From NCBI RefSeq assembly GCF_009857745.1, contig NZ_WWEN01000010.1, forward strand, positions 1 through 64,000: DNA of 64,000 nt, read 5' to 3'. Under the pieces are notes generated by a model. The model ran no database searches. It saw only the letters and a list, made by a program, of their open reading frames with translations, and was not told where the DNA came from. Of this stretch, positions 55,207-63,589 are shown one piece after another. This stretch comes from Thalassovita mangrovi. GTDB taxonomy: Bacteria > Pseudomonadota > Alphaproteobacteria > Rhodobacterales > Rhodobacteraceae. Position 1 is the first letter of the stretch; each line of letters opens with the position of its first letter. The translations under genes and the position numbers were made by a program.

Positions 55207-56208
55207 ATGAACCTGGATCAAGCATCTACCAAACCGCATGAGCTTCTGGCGGCGCATCTCGACGCGAAGATGAAGGCGGTGGATACGCTGATCCATGACC
55301 GGATGATGTCCAAGCACGCGCCGCGCATCCCGGAAGTGACCGCGCACCTGGTCGATGCCGGCGGCAAGCGGCTGCGCCCGATGCTGACGCTGGCGGCGGC
55401 GGAACTGTGCGGCTACACCGGCGCTTATGACGTGCATCTGGCCGGGACGGTGGAATTCATCCATACCGCCACCCTGCTGCATGATGACGTGGTCGACGAA
55501 AGCGCGCAGCGCCGTGGCCGCCCCACCGCCAACCTGCTGTGGGACAACAAATCCAGCGTGCTGGTCGGCGATTACCTGTTTTCGCGCGCCTTCCAGTTGA
55601 TGGTCGAACCGGGCAGCCTGCGGGTGCTGGACATCCTGTCCAACGCCGCCGCCACCATCGCCGAAGGCGAGGTGCTGCAACTGACCGCCGCGCAGGATCT
55701 GCGCACCGATGAATCGATCTACCTGCAGGTGGTGCGCGGCAAGACGGCGGCGCTGTTTTCGGCGGCGACCGAGGTGGGCGGCGTGATCGCCGGGGCGCAT
55801 GAAGCCGAAATCAACGCGCTGCACGCCTATGGCGACGCGCTTGGCATCGCGTTCCAGATCGTCGACGACCTTCTGGATTATCAGGGCGACAGCAAGGCAA
55901 CCGGCAAGAATGTCGGCGACGATTTCCGCGAACGCAAACTGACCCTGCCGGTGATCAAGGCGGTGGCCAAGGCCAATGAGGAAGAACGCGCCTTCTGGTC
56001 GCGTACCATCGAGAAGGGTCGCCAGGAAGACGGCGATCTGGAACACGCGCTGGCGCTGCTGCACAAGCATAACGCCTTGGACGCCACCCGCCGCGATGCG
56101 CTGGACTGGGCCGAGAAGGCCAAGCAGGCGATGGCGGAACTACCCGATCACCCGCTGCGCGAGTTGCTGATCGACCTGGCCGATTACGTGGTCGCGCGGA
56201 TCAACTGA
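55207..56208 (+). CDS. Long-chain polyprenyl diphosphate synthase
   Basis: A 333-residue trans-prenyltransferase with the two Asp-rich motifs, LLHDDVVDE near 92 and QIVDDLLDYQGD near 219. Proteins of this family make the octa- to decaprenyl side chain of ubiquinone. The ATG at 55207 gives the usual MNLDQASTKPHELL start, with GGGG upstream; ATG 55192 in the same frame is an alternative. Converges with ispE with an eight-base overlap of the coding ends. Confidence 0.92.
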   Translation: MNLDQASTKPHELLAAHLDAKMKAVDTLIHDRMMSKHAPRIPEVTAHLVDAGGKRLRPMLTLAAAELCGYTGAYDVHLAGTVEFIHTATLLHDDVVDESAQRRGRPTANLLWDNKSSVLVGDYLFSRAFQLMVEPGSLRVLDILSNAAATIAEGEVLQLTAAQDLRTDESIYLQVVRGKTAALFSAATEVGGVIAGAHEAEINALHAYGDALGIAFQIVDDLLDYQGDSKATGKNVGDDFRERKLTLPVIKAVAKANEEERAFWSRTIEKGRQEDGDLEHALALLHKHNALDATRRDALDWAEKAKQAMAELPDHPLRELLIDLADYVVARIN

Positions 56209-57019
56209 GCCGCGCCGCCGCGACCCACCAGCCATCGCGCTGCAACTCCCCGGCAGCGGCCTTTGCCTCGGCCGCGCTGGCGTAAAGCCCGAAACAGGTC
56301 GCGCCCGATCCCGACATGCGTGCGAGCGCACAGCCCTGCGTCGCGGCAATCGCTTCCAGCACCTCACCGATCACCGGCTGGGCGGCAATCGCGGGCTTTT
56401 CCAGATCGTTCCTTTGCAGCTTCAGCCAGCCGATCAGCGCACCAAACCCGGGCTGCGCGGGCAGCGGATCCATCGCCGGATTGTTCTTGCGCGCCAGCCC
56501 CTTAAACACCGCCCCCGTGGGCACCGCGACGCCGGGATTGACCAGCACGCAATGCAGCTCCGGCAGGTCCTCCACCGGTGTCACATCCTCGCCGATCCCG
56601 CGCATCATCGCCGCCTTGCCCGCCAAGCAGACCGGCACATCGGCGCCCAGCGACAGGCCCTGATCGGGCACAGGTTTACCGGTCAGATCGCGCAGCGCAG
56701 CCAGAACAGCCGCCGCATCCGACGACCCGCCACCGATCCCGGCGGCCGCCGGCAGGTGTTTTTCCAGCGTGATCTCGGCAGCGACGCCCATCAGGTCGGC
56801 CGCCCTGATAACAAGATTCTCGGGCCCCGTCGGCACCCCCTGCCCCATCGGGCCGGTGACGCTCAGCGACGGGGTATCAGACAGCGACAGCGCAATCCGG
56901 TCGCCGACATCGGCGAACATCACCAGGGATTCGAGCAGATGATACCCGTCTTCCCGCTGTCCGGTGACATGCAGGGTCAGGTTCACCTTCGCCGGGGCAA
57001 AGGCCTTACTTGTCGCCAT
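56201..57019 (-). CDS. ispE: 4-diphosphocytidyl-2-C-methyl-D-erythritol kinase
   Basis: A 272-residue GHMP kinase of the non-mevalonate isoprenoid pathway. The APAKVNLTLHVTG start, the ATP loop LPAAAGIGGGSSDAAA near 93 and the ARMSGSGATCFGL C-terminal loop are diagnostic. It starts inside the end of the TPR protein gene (14-base overlap), and it shares isoprenoid metabolism with the convergent prenyl synthase. Confidence 0.94.
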   Translation of the reverse strand: MATSKAFAPAKVNLTLHVTGQREDGYHLLESLVMFADVGDRIALSLSDTPSLSVTGPMGQGVPTGPENLVIRAADLMGVAAEITLEKHLPAAAGIGGGSSDAAAVLAALRDLTGKPVPDQGLSLGADVPVCLAGKAAMMRGIGEDVTPVEDLPELHCVLVNPGVAVPTGAVFKGLARKNNPAMDPLPAQPGFGALIGWLKLQRNDLEKPAIAAQPVIGEVLEAIAATQGCALARMSGSGATCFGLYASAAEAKAAAGELQRDGWWVAAARLS

Positions 57020-58724
57020 TGGCCACCTTCAGCGGCGCCGCACCTTCAGCAGCGAGAACCGCGTCGAGCCCAACATCCAGCTTCTGCCGGATGCGGTCGG
57101 GATCGACCTCGCCCGAGGCGTCTTCGTAATCGACGAAGGACAGGGCGCGGCGCCACTGGAATTCGGCTTCGCGCTTGCGCCCCACCGCCCACAGAACATC
57201 GCCCAGGTGATCGTTCACCACCGGATCGACCGGCATCAGTTCGGCGGCATGTTCCATATGCGGCACCGCTTCGTCATAGCGGCCCAGCCGGAACAGCACC
57301 CAGCCCAGCGAATCGACGATGTAACCGCTGTCGGGCCGCGCGGCGACCGCGCGTTCGATCATGTCCAGCGCCTCGTCCAGCTTGATCTGCTGCTCGACCA
57401 GAGAATAGCCCAGATAGTTCAGCACCTGCGGCTGTTCCGGGTTCAGTTCCAGCGCGGTGCGAAAATCCTTTTCCGCCTTTTCCCACTCGTCCAGCCGCTC
57501 ATAGCTGATCGCGCGGGCGTAATAGATGAACCATTGGCTCGGGTCGGCATCGTCATAGACCGCCAGCGCCGCGTCATAGGCCGAGACCGCCTCTTCGTAG
57601 CGGTGCAGCTGGCGCATCAGGTCGCCCAGATTGACATGCACGATGGCCAGATCGCCGTGGCTGCGGGCCAGCTGTTCCAGCACCTCGACCGCCGCGTCCA
57701 GCCGCCCGGCGCTGCGCAGCGCCTCGGCCCGGCCCAGTTCGGCAGCGTGGAAGACAGGGCTGTTCTGATCGACCTTCCTGTAGGTTTCCACCGCCAGGTC
57801 GTAGCGTTGCAGATCGTCCAGCAGCGCCGCGCTCATCAGGATCGCGTCGGTATGATCGGGGCGCAGGAATTCCGCCACACGGGAATACAGCAGCGTGTAA
57901 TCCTGTCCCGCCTCGCTGCTCAGCGCGGCGGCGACGGAATAGAACACCTCGGCCACGCCGTCCTTGGGCGAACGGACCACGGTGAAGGGCAGCGTTTCGC
58001 CCTTGCTCAACGCCTCGTGCATGTTGCGAAGCACTGGGTCCAGATCGGGGCCGAACAGTTCCGCGATCATCGCAGCACCTTCTTCGCCGCGTTCCAGTTG
58101 GCTGAGGATTTCCACCTGCGCGATGGCGCCGCGGCGGGTCATCTGTATGTCGCTGCCGGAATGTTCGGCGAAAATCGCCGCCGCCGATTCGAAATCCCCG
58201 ACCGAGGCCAGCGCCAACGCCCGGTGATAAAGCGCAAAGCCCTTCAGGCCGCGCTTTTCGCCCACCGCATCGAACAGATCCAGCGCCGCCGAAACCTGGC
58301 CTTCGCCCATCTTCGCCCAGGCCGCGACCAAACCGTCGACCAGCGGCCCGACGCCGTTATCCGACACCGCCCGTTCGGCCAGCGGGGCGTAGCGGCCATT
58401 TTCCACATCGTCGGCCATCAGGATCATCTGCGCGATTTGGCTGCGCAGCCCGTCGGCTTCCATCTTGCGGGCGACCGGGACGGCGCGGTCCAGCCGGCCC
58501 AGCGACAGCTGCGCCCGCGCGGCGGATTCCAGCAGCACCGGGTTGGACGGATCACGCGCCAGCGCGCGGGTGTAATAGTCGGCGGCGGTCTTGAAATCGG
58601 CGGTCATGCCTGCCTGCCGCGCCGCAAGATAGGACCCGGCCAACCCCTGCGCCTGCAGCGGCGCGGTGCCGCTCAACCCAAGGGCCACCGACAGAACGGC
58701 ACTTGCAACCCAACTTTTCATCAT
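57006..58724 (-). CDS. Exported TPR-repeat protein
   Basis: A 572-residue protein with a signal peptide (about 1-25, LQAQG at the end) and TPR repeats through most of the length, for example YYTRALARDPSNPVLL near 45 and clear tandem repeats in the C-terminal third (ALELNPEQPQVLNYLGYSL). It is likely a periplasmic protein-protein interaction scaffold; function unknown. The start at 58724 fits the signal peptide; GGGG is nearby. ispE is translationally coupled downstream. Confidence 0.87.
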   Translation of the reverse strand: MMKSWVASAVLSVALGLSGTAPLQAQGLAGSYLAARQAGMTADFKTAADYYTRALARDPSNPVLLESAARAQLSLGRLDRAVPVARKMEADGLRSQIAQMILMADDVENGRYAPLAERAVSDNGVGPLVDGLVAAWAKMGEGQVSAALDLFDAVGEKRGLKGFALYHRALALASVGDFESAAAIFAEHSGSDIQMTRRGAIAQVEILSQLERGEEGAAMIAELFGPDLDPVLRNMHEALSKGETLPFTVVRSPKDGVAEVFYSVAAALSSEAGQDYTLLYSRVAEFLRPDHTDAILMSAALLDDLQRYDLAVETYRKVDQNSPVFHAAELGRAEALRSAGRLDAAVEVLEQLARSHGDLAIVHVNLGDLMRQLHRYEEAVSAYDAALAVYDDADPSQWFIYYARAISYERLDEWEKAEKDFRTALELNPEQPQVLNYLGYSLVEQQIKLDEALDMIERAVAARPDSGYIVDSLGWVLFRLGRYDEAVPHMEHAAELMPVDPVVNDHLGDVLWAVGRKREAEFQWRRALSFVDYEDASGEVDPDRIRQKLDVGLDAVLAAEGAAPLKVANGDK

Positions 58725-58836
58725 ACCCCAGAGCCCTGCGTTTTGTTGTTCCTTTGGGTAACAGAGTAACGCGCCGGGCGGCGAAGGCAATCAAGATGGG
58801 CGGAAAACCCCTGTGCAGGCGTGAAATCCGCCGACG

Positions 58837-60042
58837 TCAGGCCAGAAGGTCGTAAGTCACCTCATCCAGCACCAGGTTGATCTGATCCTGCCCGCCGCCA
58901 TCGACCAGCGCCCAGAGGATCTGCCCGGTCGGACGATAGATCACGAAGGCTTCCTCGACCCCGGCTACGCCGGCATTGGCGGTTTCGGTGTAATTGACCT
59001 GGAACTGATCGAGAGAGGCGCTGCCGCCGAAGACCAGAACGTCGCCCTCGGCTGCGTCGTAATCCTGAATCCAATCCGACCCGTGGCCCGCCACGCCCAG
59101 GTGATAGAACTCATCGGCGCCGTCGCCGCCGTTCACCCGGTCATAACCATAGCCGCCATTGATGAAATCGTCGCCGTTGCCGCCGAACAGCAGATCGCCC
59201 CAGGCCTGACCGGTCAGCACGTCGTTGCCGTCGCCGCCCAGCACGGTATCGGCACCATACCCGCCGGTCAGCGTGTCGTTGCCCGCGTCGCCGCGCAGTT
59301 CGTCATTGCCATAGCCGCCGTCGACATTGTCATTGCCGTCACCGGCATAGACATTGTCCCTTTCATCATCCGCCGTCTGACCGCCAGTGATGCTATCGTC
59401 GCCAGCACCGCCGATCAGGGTATCGGCCCCGTCCCGGCCATAGATGTAGTCATTGCCATCCATACCGTTCACGCTGTCGTCGCCGGCATCGCCATAGAGG
59501 AAATCCATCACGTCGGACCCGATTTCGGTCACGCCCTGGGGTTTCGGCAGGCGCGCGATATCGACATCGTCCAGATCGGCGAGGAAAATGGGCTGATCCG
59601 GCGCGATCGGACCGTCGGAAACCGGGCTTCCGTCCTCAAGCCCCTGCAAGAACGAGGCGAATTCGCTCATCGTGTCGATATAGGACACGTCGTACCCGGC
59701 CAGAGGAAAAATGTAGAAATTCTGCGTCGTACCAAAAGGCTGCACCAGCATAAGCACATCGGTTTCATGCCCATCCCACGACATCCGCCAGACCGCGGCC
59801 GTGGAACGGTTGATCGGTATCGACACCGGCATCGACACCAATCCCCCCTCGACTTCGACCGAAGTCAGGTTGCTGGTGAAATCGAACAGGGTGTCATAGC
59901 CGGTTCCGGTCGTCGTGTAAGACACGCTCGCCCCGTTTGTCGGGCCTTCGGCCGTCAGCGTCGCGTGATAATCGATGACCGGGTACCCGGTAATGGAAGA
60001 GGTCCAGAAGGAAAATCCCTCAATGGTGTATGTGGAAGGCAA
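58837..60042 (-). CDS. RTX (hemolysin-type calcium-binding) repeat protein
   Basis: A 401-residue protein with no Sec signal. The N-terminal half (about 1-175) is unrecognised, beta-rich sequence; residues about 180-330 hold tandem GGxGxDxxx nonapeptides (for example GDAGNDTLTGGYGADTVLGG) that fold as a calcium beta-roll; the C-terminal 70 residues should contain the type I secretion signal. The start is TTG with AAAGGT upstream. No type I secretion genes are adjacent. It is preceded by a terminator-like hairpin at 60085. Confidence 0.87.
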   Translation of the reverse strand: MPSTYTIEGFSFWTSSITGYPVIDYHATLTAEGPTNGASVSYTTTGTGYDTLFDFTSNLTSVEVEGGLVSMPVSIPINRSTAAVWRMSWDGHETDVLMLVQPFGTTQNFYIFPLAGYDVSYIDTMSEFASFLQGLEDGSPVSDGPIAPDQPIFLADLDDVDIARLPKPQGVTEIGSDVMDFLYGDAGDDSVNGMDGNDYIYGRDGADTLIGGAGDDSITGGQTADDERDNVYAGDGNDNVDGGYGNDELRGDAGNDTLTGGYGADTVLGGDGNDVLTGQAWGDLLFGGNGDDFINGGYGYDRVNGGDGADEFYHLGVAGHGSDWIQDYDAAEGDVLVFGGSASLDQFQVNYTETANAGVAGVEEAFVIYRPTGQILWALVDGGGQDQINLVLDEVTYDLLA

Positions 60043-60084
60043 TGCATTCGACCTTTAATAGATTTTTACCCTTTCTAAATTTCG

Positions 60085-60116
60085 ACAAAAAACCGCGCAA
60101 GATTCTGGCGCGGTTT
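60085..60116 (-). terminator. Terminator-like hairpin before the RTX gene
   Basis: On the minus strand AACCGCGC, a 9-base loop and GCGCGGTT run into six T residues. It lies 43 bases before the RTX start and 117 bases after ETF-QO, which already has its own terminator (60197). It may be a second ETF-QO terminator, an attenuator in the RTX leader, or the end of a small RNA. Confidence 0.75.
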
Positions 60117-60196
60117 GAGCGAATCTGTTGTCTTTTTGTATCAATTCAGACGGCTGGCCGGGGCCGCACTGCGGCTTGCGGTGACGGCCTGTCCCG

Positions 60197-60226
60197 CAAA
60201 AAGAAAGGCGGCCCGAAGGCCGCCCT
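60197..60226 (-). terminator. Intrinsic terminator after ETF-QO
   Basis: On the minus strand AGGGCGGCC, a stable TTCG tetraloop and GGCCGCCT lead into TTCTTTTT, directly after the stop codon of the ETF-QO gene. Confidence 0.88.
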
Positions 60227-60232
60227 CTGAGA

Positions 60233-61879
60233 TCACATATTCGGGTAATTCGGCCCGTCGCCGCCCTGCGGCGTGGTCCAGTTGATGTTCTGCGCCGGGT
60301 CCTTGATATCGCAGGTCTTGCAGTGGACACAGTTCTGGAAGTTGATGACGAATTCCTGCTTGCCGTCCTTTTCCACCACCTCGTAGACCCCGGCCGGGCA
60401 ATAGCGCTGCGCCGGTTCGTCATACATGGGCAGGTTGTTGGAAATCGGCACCATCGGGTCCTTCAACTGCAGATGGCAGGGCTGGCTTTCCTCGTGGTTG
60501 GTGAAGGAGAAGCTGACATTGGTCAGGCGGTCGAAGCTGAGCGTGCCGTCGGGTTTCGGGTAATCGATCGGCTTGTGCACCGAGGCCGGTTCGGTCGCCG
60601 CCGCGTCGGTCTTGCCGTGCTTCAGCGTACCCAGCAGCGAGAAGCCCAGCGTGTTGGTCCACATGTCGAAACCGCCAAGCGCCAGCGACGCGGTGAGGCC
60701 GAATTTCGACCACAGCGGTTTGACGTTGCGCACCTTCTTGAGGTCCTTGCCGATCGCGCCGGTGCGGACCTCGGTTTCGTAATCGTGCAGCTCATCGCCC
60801 GAACGGCCCGCCTTGATCGCCTCATAGGCGGCTTCGGCCGCGGCCTTGCCCGACAGCATCGCGTTGTGGTTGCCCTTGATCCGCGGCACGTTGACCATGC
60901 CCACCGAACAGCCCAGCAGCGCCACGCCCGGCGCCACCATCTGCGGCATCGATTGATAGCCGCCTTCGGAAATCGCCCGCGCGCCGTAGGCCACGCGCTT
61001 GCCGCCCTTCAGCAGCTCGGCCACCATCGGGTGATGCTTGAAGCGCTGGAATTCCATGTAGGGGAACAGGTAGGGGTTCTTATAGTTCAGGTGCACCACG
61101 AAGCCGACATAGACCTGATTGTTGTCCAGGTGATAGATGAACGACCCGCCGCCGGCATTACTGCCCAGGGGCCAGCCCATCGTGTGGGTCACGGTGCCTT
61201 CGCGGTGCTTGGCCGGGTCGATTTCCCAGATTTCCTTCATGCCGACGCCGAATTTCTGCGGTTCCTTACCGTCGGACAGCCCGTAGCGTTCGATCACTTC
61301 CTTGGCGAGGCTGCCGCGCACGCCCTCGGACAGGAACACGTATTTGCCGTGCAGCTCCATCCCCGGCTCGTAGCCCGGCCCCGGGGTGCCGTCGGGGTTC
61401 TTGCCGAATTCACCGGCGACGACGCCCTTGATCGTGCCCGCCTCGCCATAGACCAGTTCGGAACAGGCCATGCCGGGGAAAATCTCGACGCCCAGCTCCT
61501 CGGCCTGTTCGGCCATCCAGCGGCAGACATTGCCCATCGATACGATGTAGTTGCCGTGGTTGTTCATCAGCGGCGGCATCGGCCAGTTCGGCACCCGCAC
61601 CTCGCCCGCTTCGCCCAGCATGTAGAAATTGTCTTCCTTCACCGGAACGTTCAGCGGCGCGCCCTTTTCCTTCCAGTCGGGGATCAGCGCATCGAGCCCG
61701 CAAGGGTCCAGCACCGCACCCGACAGGATATGCGCGCCAACCTCGGAGCCCTTTTCCAGAACCACGACGTTCAGATCGGCATCCAGTTGTTTCAGCCGGA
61801 TCGCCGCGGACAGGCCCGCCGGGCCTGCACCCACGATCACAACGTCATATTCCATCGCTTCCCGTTCGATTTCCGACAT
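60233..61879 (-). CDS. Electron transfer flavoprotein-ubiquinone oxidoreductase
   Basis: A 548-residue membrane-associated FAD and 4Fe-4S enzyme that passes electrons from ETF to ubiquinone. FAD motif VVIVGAGPAGLSAA is near 13, and the C-terminal ferredoxin-like site is YCPAGVYEV and NCVHCKTCDIKDP. GGAGGG precedes the ATG. Full family length. It links fatty-acid and amino-acid oxidation to the quinone pool. Confidence 0.95.
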   Translation of the reverse strand: MSEIEREAMEYDVVIVGAGPAGLSAAIRLKQLDADLNVVVLEKGSEVGAHILSGAVLDPCGLDALIPDWKEKGAPLNVPVKEDNFYMLGEAGEVRVPNWPMPPLMNNHGNYIVSMGNVCRWMAEQAEELGVEIFPGMACSELVYGEAGTIKGVVAGEFGKNPDGTPGPGYEPGMELHGKYVFLSEGVRGSLAKEVIERYGLSDGKEPQKFGVGMKEIWEIDPAKHREGTVTHTMGWPLGSNAGGGSFIYHLDNNQVYVGFVVHLNYKNPYLFPYMEFQRFKHHPMVAELLKGGKRVAYGARAISEGGYQSMPQMVAPGVALLGCSVGMVNVPRIKGNHNAMLSGKAAAEAAYEAIKAGRSGDELHDYETEVRTGAIGKDLKKVRNVKPLWSKFGLTASLALGGFDMWTNTLGFSLLGTLKHGKTDAAATEPASVHKPIDYPKPDGTLSFDRLTNVSFSFTNHEESQPCHLQLKDPMVPISNNLPMYDEPAQRYCPAGVYEVVEKDGKQEFVINFQNCVHCKTCDIKDPAQNINWTTPQGGDGPNYPNM

Positions 61880-61981
61880 GGGTGGCCCTCCTCTGGATCC
61901 GGCGCGTAATTAAATTTCGCACGTGGTTACCGCGCTGCAGCATTGTACGTCAATTAGGACGAAGCGTTAAAACGTATCGAT

Positions 61982-62467
61982 TCAGCCTTGATCGTCGATT
62001 TCTGAGCTGTCGCCCATCAAATAGCGCGGCCCGGTACCCTTTTGCGCGGCACGGTCGCCTTTGTTGTAAAGCGCGCATTTGGGCAGCGACAGGCAACCGC
62101 AGCCGATGCAGCCGTCCAGATCGTCGCGCAGCGTTTCCAGCACCGCGATGCGCTGATCCAGCGCCGCGCGGAACTGTTCCGAAATCCGCCGCCAATCGGC
62201 CGGGGTGGGCGCGCGGCCATCCGGCAGGCTGTTCAGCAGCTCGCGAATCTCGGCGATGGTGAAATCGAACTTCTGCGCGATCATCACGAAGGACAGCCGC
62301 CTGATATCGGCGCGCTCAAAGCGGCGCTGGCCGCCGGCATTGCGCCAAGCGCTGACCAAACCCTGCGATTCGTAATAGCGGATCGCCGACACCGCCAATC
62401 CCGTGCGCTCGGCCAATGCCCCGATCGCCAACCCGGGTTTCTGCCTCAAGCTCCTGTTTTCAGACAA
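61982..62467 (-). CDS. soxR: Redox-sensitive regulator SoxR
   Basis: A 161-residue MerR-family regulator. The N-terminal helix-turn-helix (AIGALAERTGLAVSAIRYYE) is followed by a dimerisation helix and the 2Fe-2S site Cys120, 123, 125 and 131 in GCIGCGCLSLPKC. It senses redox-active compounds and binds the palindrome between itself and the divergent glyoxalase-fold gene. Confidence 0.95.
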   Translation of the reverse strand: MSENRSLRQKPGLAIGALAERTGLAVSAIRYYESQGLVSAWRNAGGQRRFERADIRRLSFVMIAQKFDFTIAEIRELLNSLPDGRAPTPADWRRISEQFRAALDQRIAVLETLRDDLDGCIGCGCLSLPKCALYNKGDRAAQKGTGPRYLMGDSSEIDDQG

Positions 62468-62477
62468 TTCTAACTCC

Positions 62478-62508
62478 TTGACCTAAAGCTAGGTTTAGAA
62501 ATTAGCCT
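62478..62508 (+). promoter_or_regulatory. SoxR-type operator and promoter of the glyoxalase-fold gene
   Basis: CCTAAAGCTAGGTTTAGA (62482-62499) is a near-perfect 18-base palindrome, comparable to the SoxR box CCTCAAG...CTTGAGG. It sits between -35 TTGACC and a -10 TAGCCT with a 19-base spacer, the long spacing used by MerR-family activators. This points to SoxR activation of the downstream gene. Confidence 0.75.
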
Positions 62509-62545
62509 GCATCCGGATCGAAAATCAACCGGAAAGGAATTCCCA

Positions 62546-62929
62546 ATGAGCGCTCAACTGGAACATGCCAATTTCACCGTCCCCAATCCCGAAGCCACGG
62601 CAAGATGGCTGTGCGATGTCTTCGACTGGCGCATCCGCTGGCAGGGCGCCGCCATCAATGAGGGCTTTTCCATCCATGTCGGGTCGGATGACAGCTATGT
62701 CGCGGTCTATTCCCCGCCGCTTTCGCCGCAGAAGGCGGCCTCGTCGAGCTATCGCACCATCGGCGGGATGAATCACCTCGCCGTGGTGGTCGATGACCTC
62801 GACGCGACCGAGGCACGGGTGAAGGCCGCCGGCTTCACCCCGATCAACCATGCCGATTACGAACCGGGGCGGCGGTTCTATTTCACCGATGACGACGGCA
62901 TCGAATTCGAGGTGGTCAGCTATGCGTGA
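62546..62929 (+). CDS. VOC/glyoxalase-fold protein, SoxR target candidate
   Basis: A 127-residue vicinal-oxygen-chelate protein. LEHANFTVPNPEATARWL starts the first beta-alpha-beta module and NHLAVVVDDLDATEARVK the second; metal-ligand positions His and Glu lie in HANF and in GIEFEVVSY. Such proteins bind, isomerise or modify small electrophiles or antibiotics. AAAGGAA precedes the ATG. The divergent soxR and the operator suggest induction by redox cyclers. Confidence 0.87.
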   Translation: MSAQLEHANFTVPNPEATARWLCDVFDWRIRWQGAAINEGFSIHVGSDDSYVAVYSPPLSPQKAASSSYRTIGGMNHLAVVVDDLDATEARVKAAGFTPINHADYEPGRRFYFTDDDGIEFEVVSYA

Positions 62930-63039
62930 CAGGCTACCCCATCTGAAATTCCGGCGATATTTCGCTCTGCAACCTGCGCCACCCCCTTGCATTATGCCCA
63001 TGCATTGGTTCAGGTAATTCGACACGAATTAAAAACATC

Positions 63040-63066
63040 AACGGCGGGCGTTCCGCGCCCGCCGTT
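63040..63066 (+). other. Strong hairpin in the greA leader
   Basis: AACGGCGGGCG, a 5-base loop and CGCCCGCCGTT form a perfect 11-base-pair stem ending 19 bases before greA. The sequence after it is CTGTCATGG, with no T-run. It may be a terminator for the glyoxalase gene or a regulated leader structure of greA. The rest of the 156-base gap shows nothing else. Confidence 0.6.
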
Positions 63067-63085
63067 CTGTCATGGAAAGAGGGCC

Positions 63086-63556
63086 ATGGAAAAGATACCG
63101 ATGACCAAGGCGGGTTTCGCCGCGCTGGAAACCGAACTGAAGCACCTGAAATCGGTGGAACGCCCGGCGATCATTCAGGCCATCGCCGAAGCGCGCGAAC
63201 TGGGCGACCTGTCGGAAAACGCCGAATACCACTCCGCCCGCGAAAAGCAGAGCTTCATCGAAGGCCGGATCAAGGAACTCGAAGGCGTGATTTCGCTGGC
63301 CGACGTGATCAACCCGGCCTCGCTGAGCGGTTCCATCAAGTTCGGTGCGACCGTGACCCTGGTCGACGAAGACACCGACGAGGAAAAGGGCTGGCAGATC
63401 GTCGGCGAATACGAGGCCAATATCGAAAAGGGCCTGCTGAACATCAAATCGCCCATCGCCCGCGCCCTGATCGGCAAGGAAGAAGGCGACAGCGTCGAAG
63501 TCCGCACCCCGGGCGGCGTACGTTCCTACGAAGTTTTGAAGATCGAATATATCTGA
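63086..63556 (+). CDS. greA: Transcription elongation factor GreA
   Basis: A 156-residue GreA. The N-terminal coiled coil has [20 protein letters not shown], with the acidic Asp-Glu tip that activates RNA polymerase cleavage, and the C-terminal FKBP-like domain ends [10 protein letters not shown]. The ATG at 63086 has AGAGG upstream. It rescues backtracked polymerase. Confidence 0.95.
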   Translation: MEKIPMTKAGFAALETELKHLKSVERPAIIQAIAEARELGDLSENAEYHSAREKQSFIEGRIKELEGVISLADVINPASLSGSIKFGATVTLVDEDTDEEKGWQIVGEYEANIEKGLLNIKSPIARALIGKEEGDSVEVRTPGGVRSYEVLKIEYI

Positions 63557-63589
63557 ACCAGTTTTTCCAGTCCGTCATGAGCGTTCACC

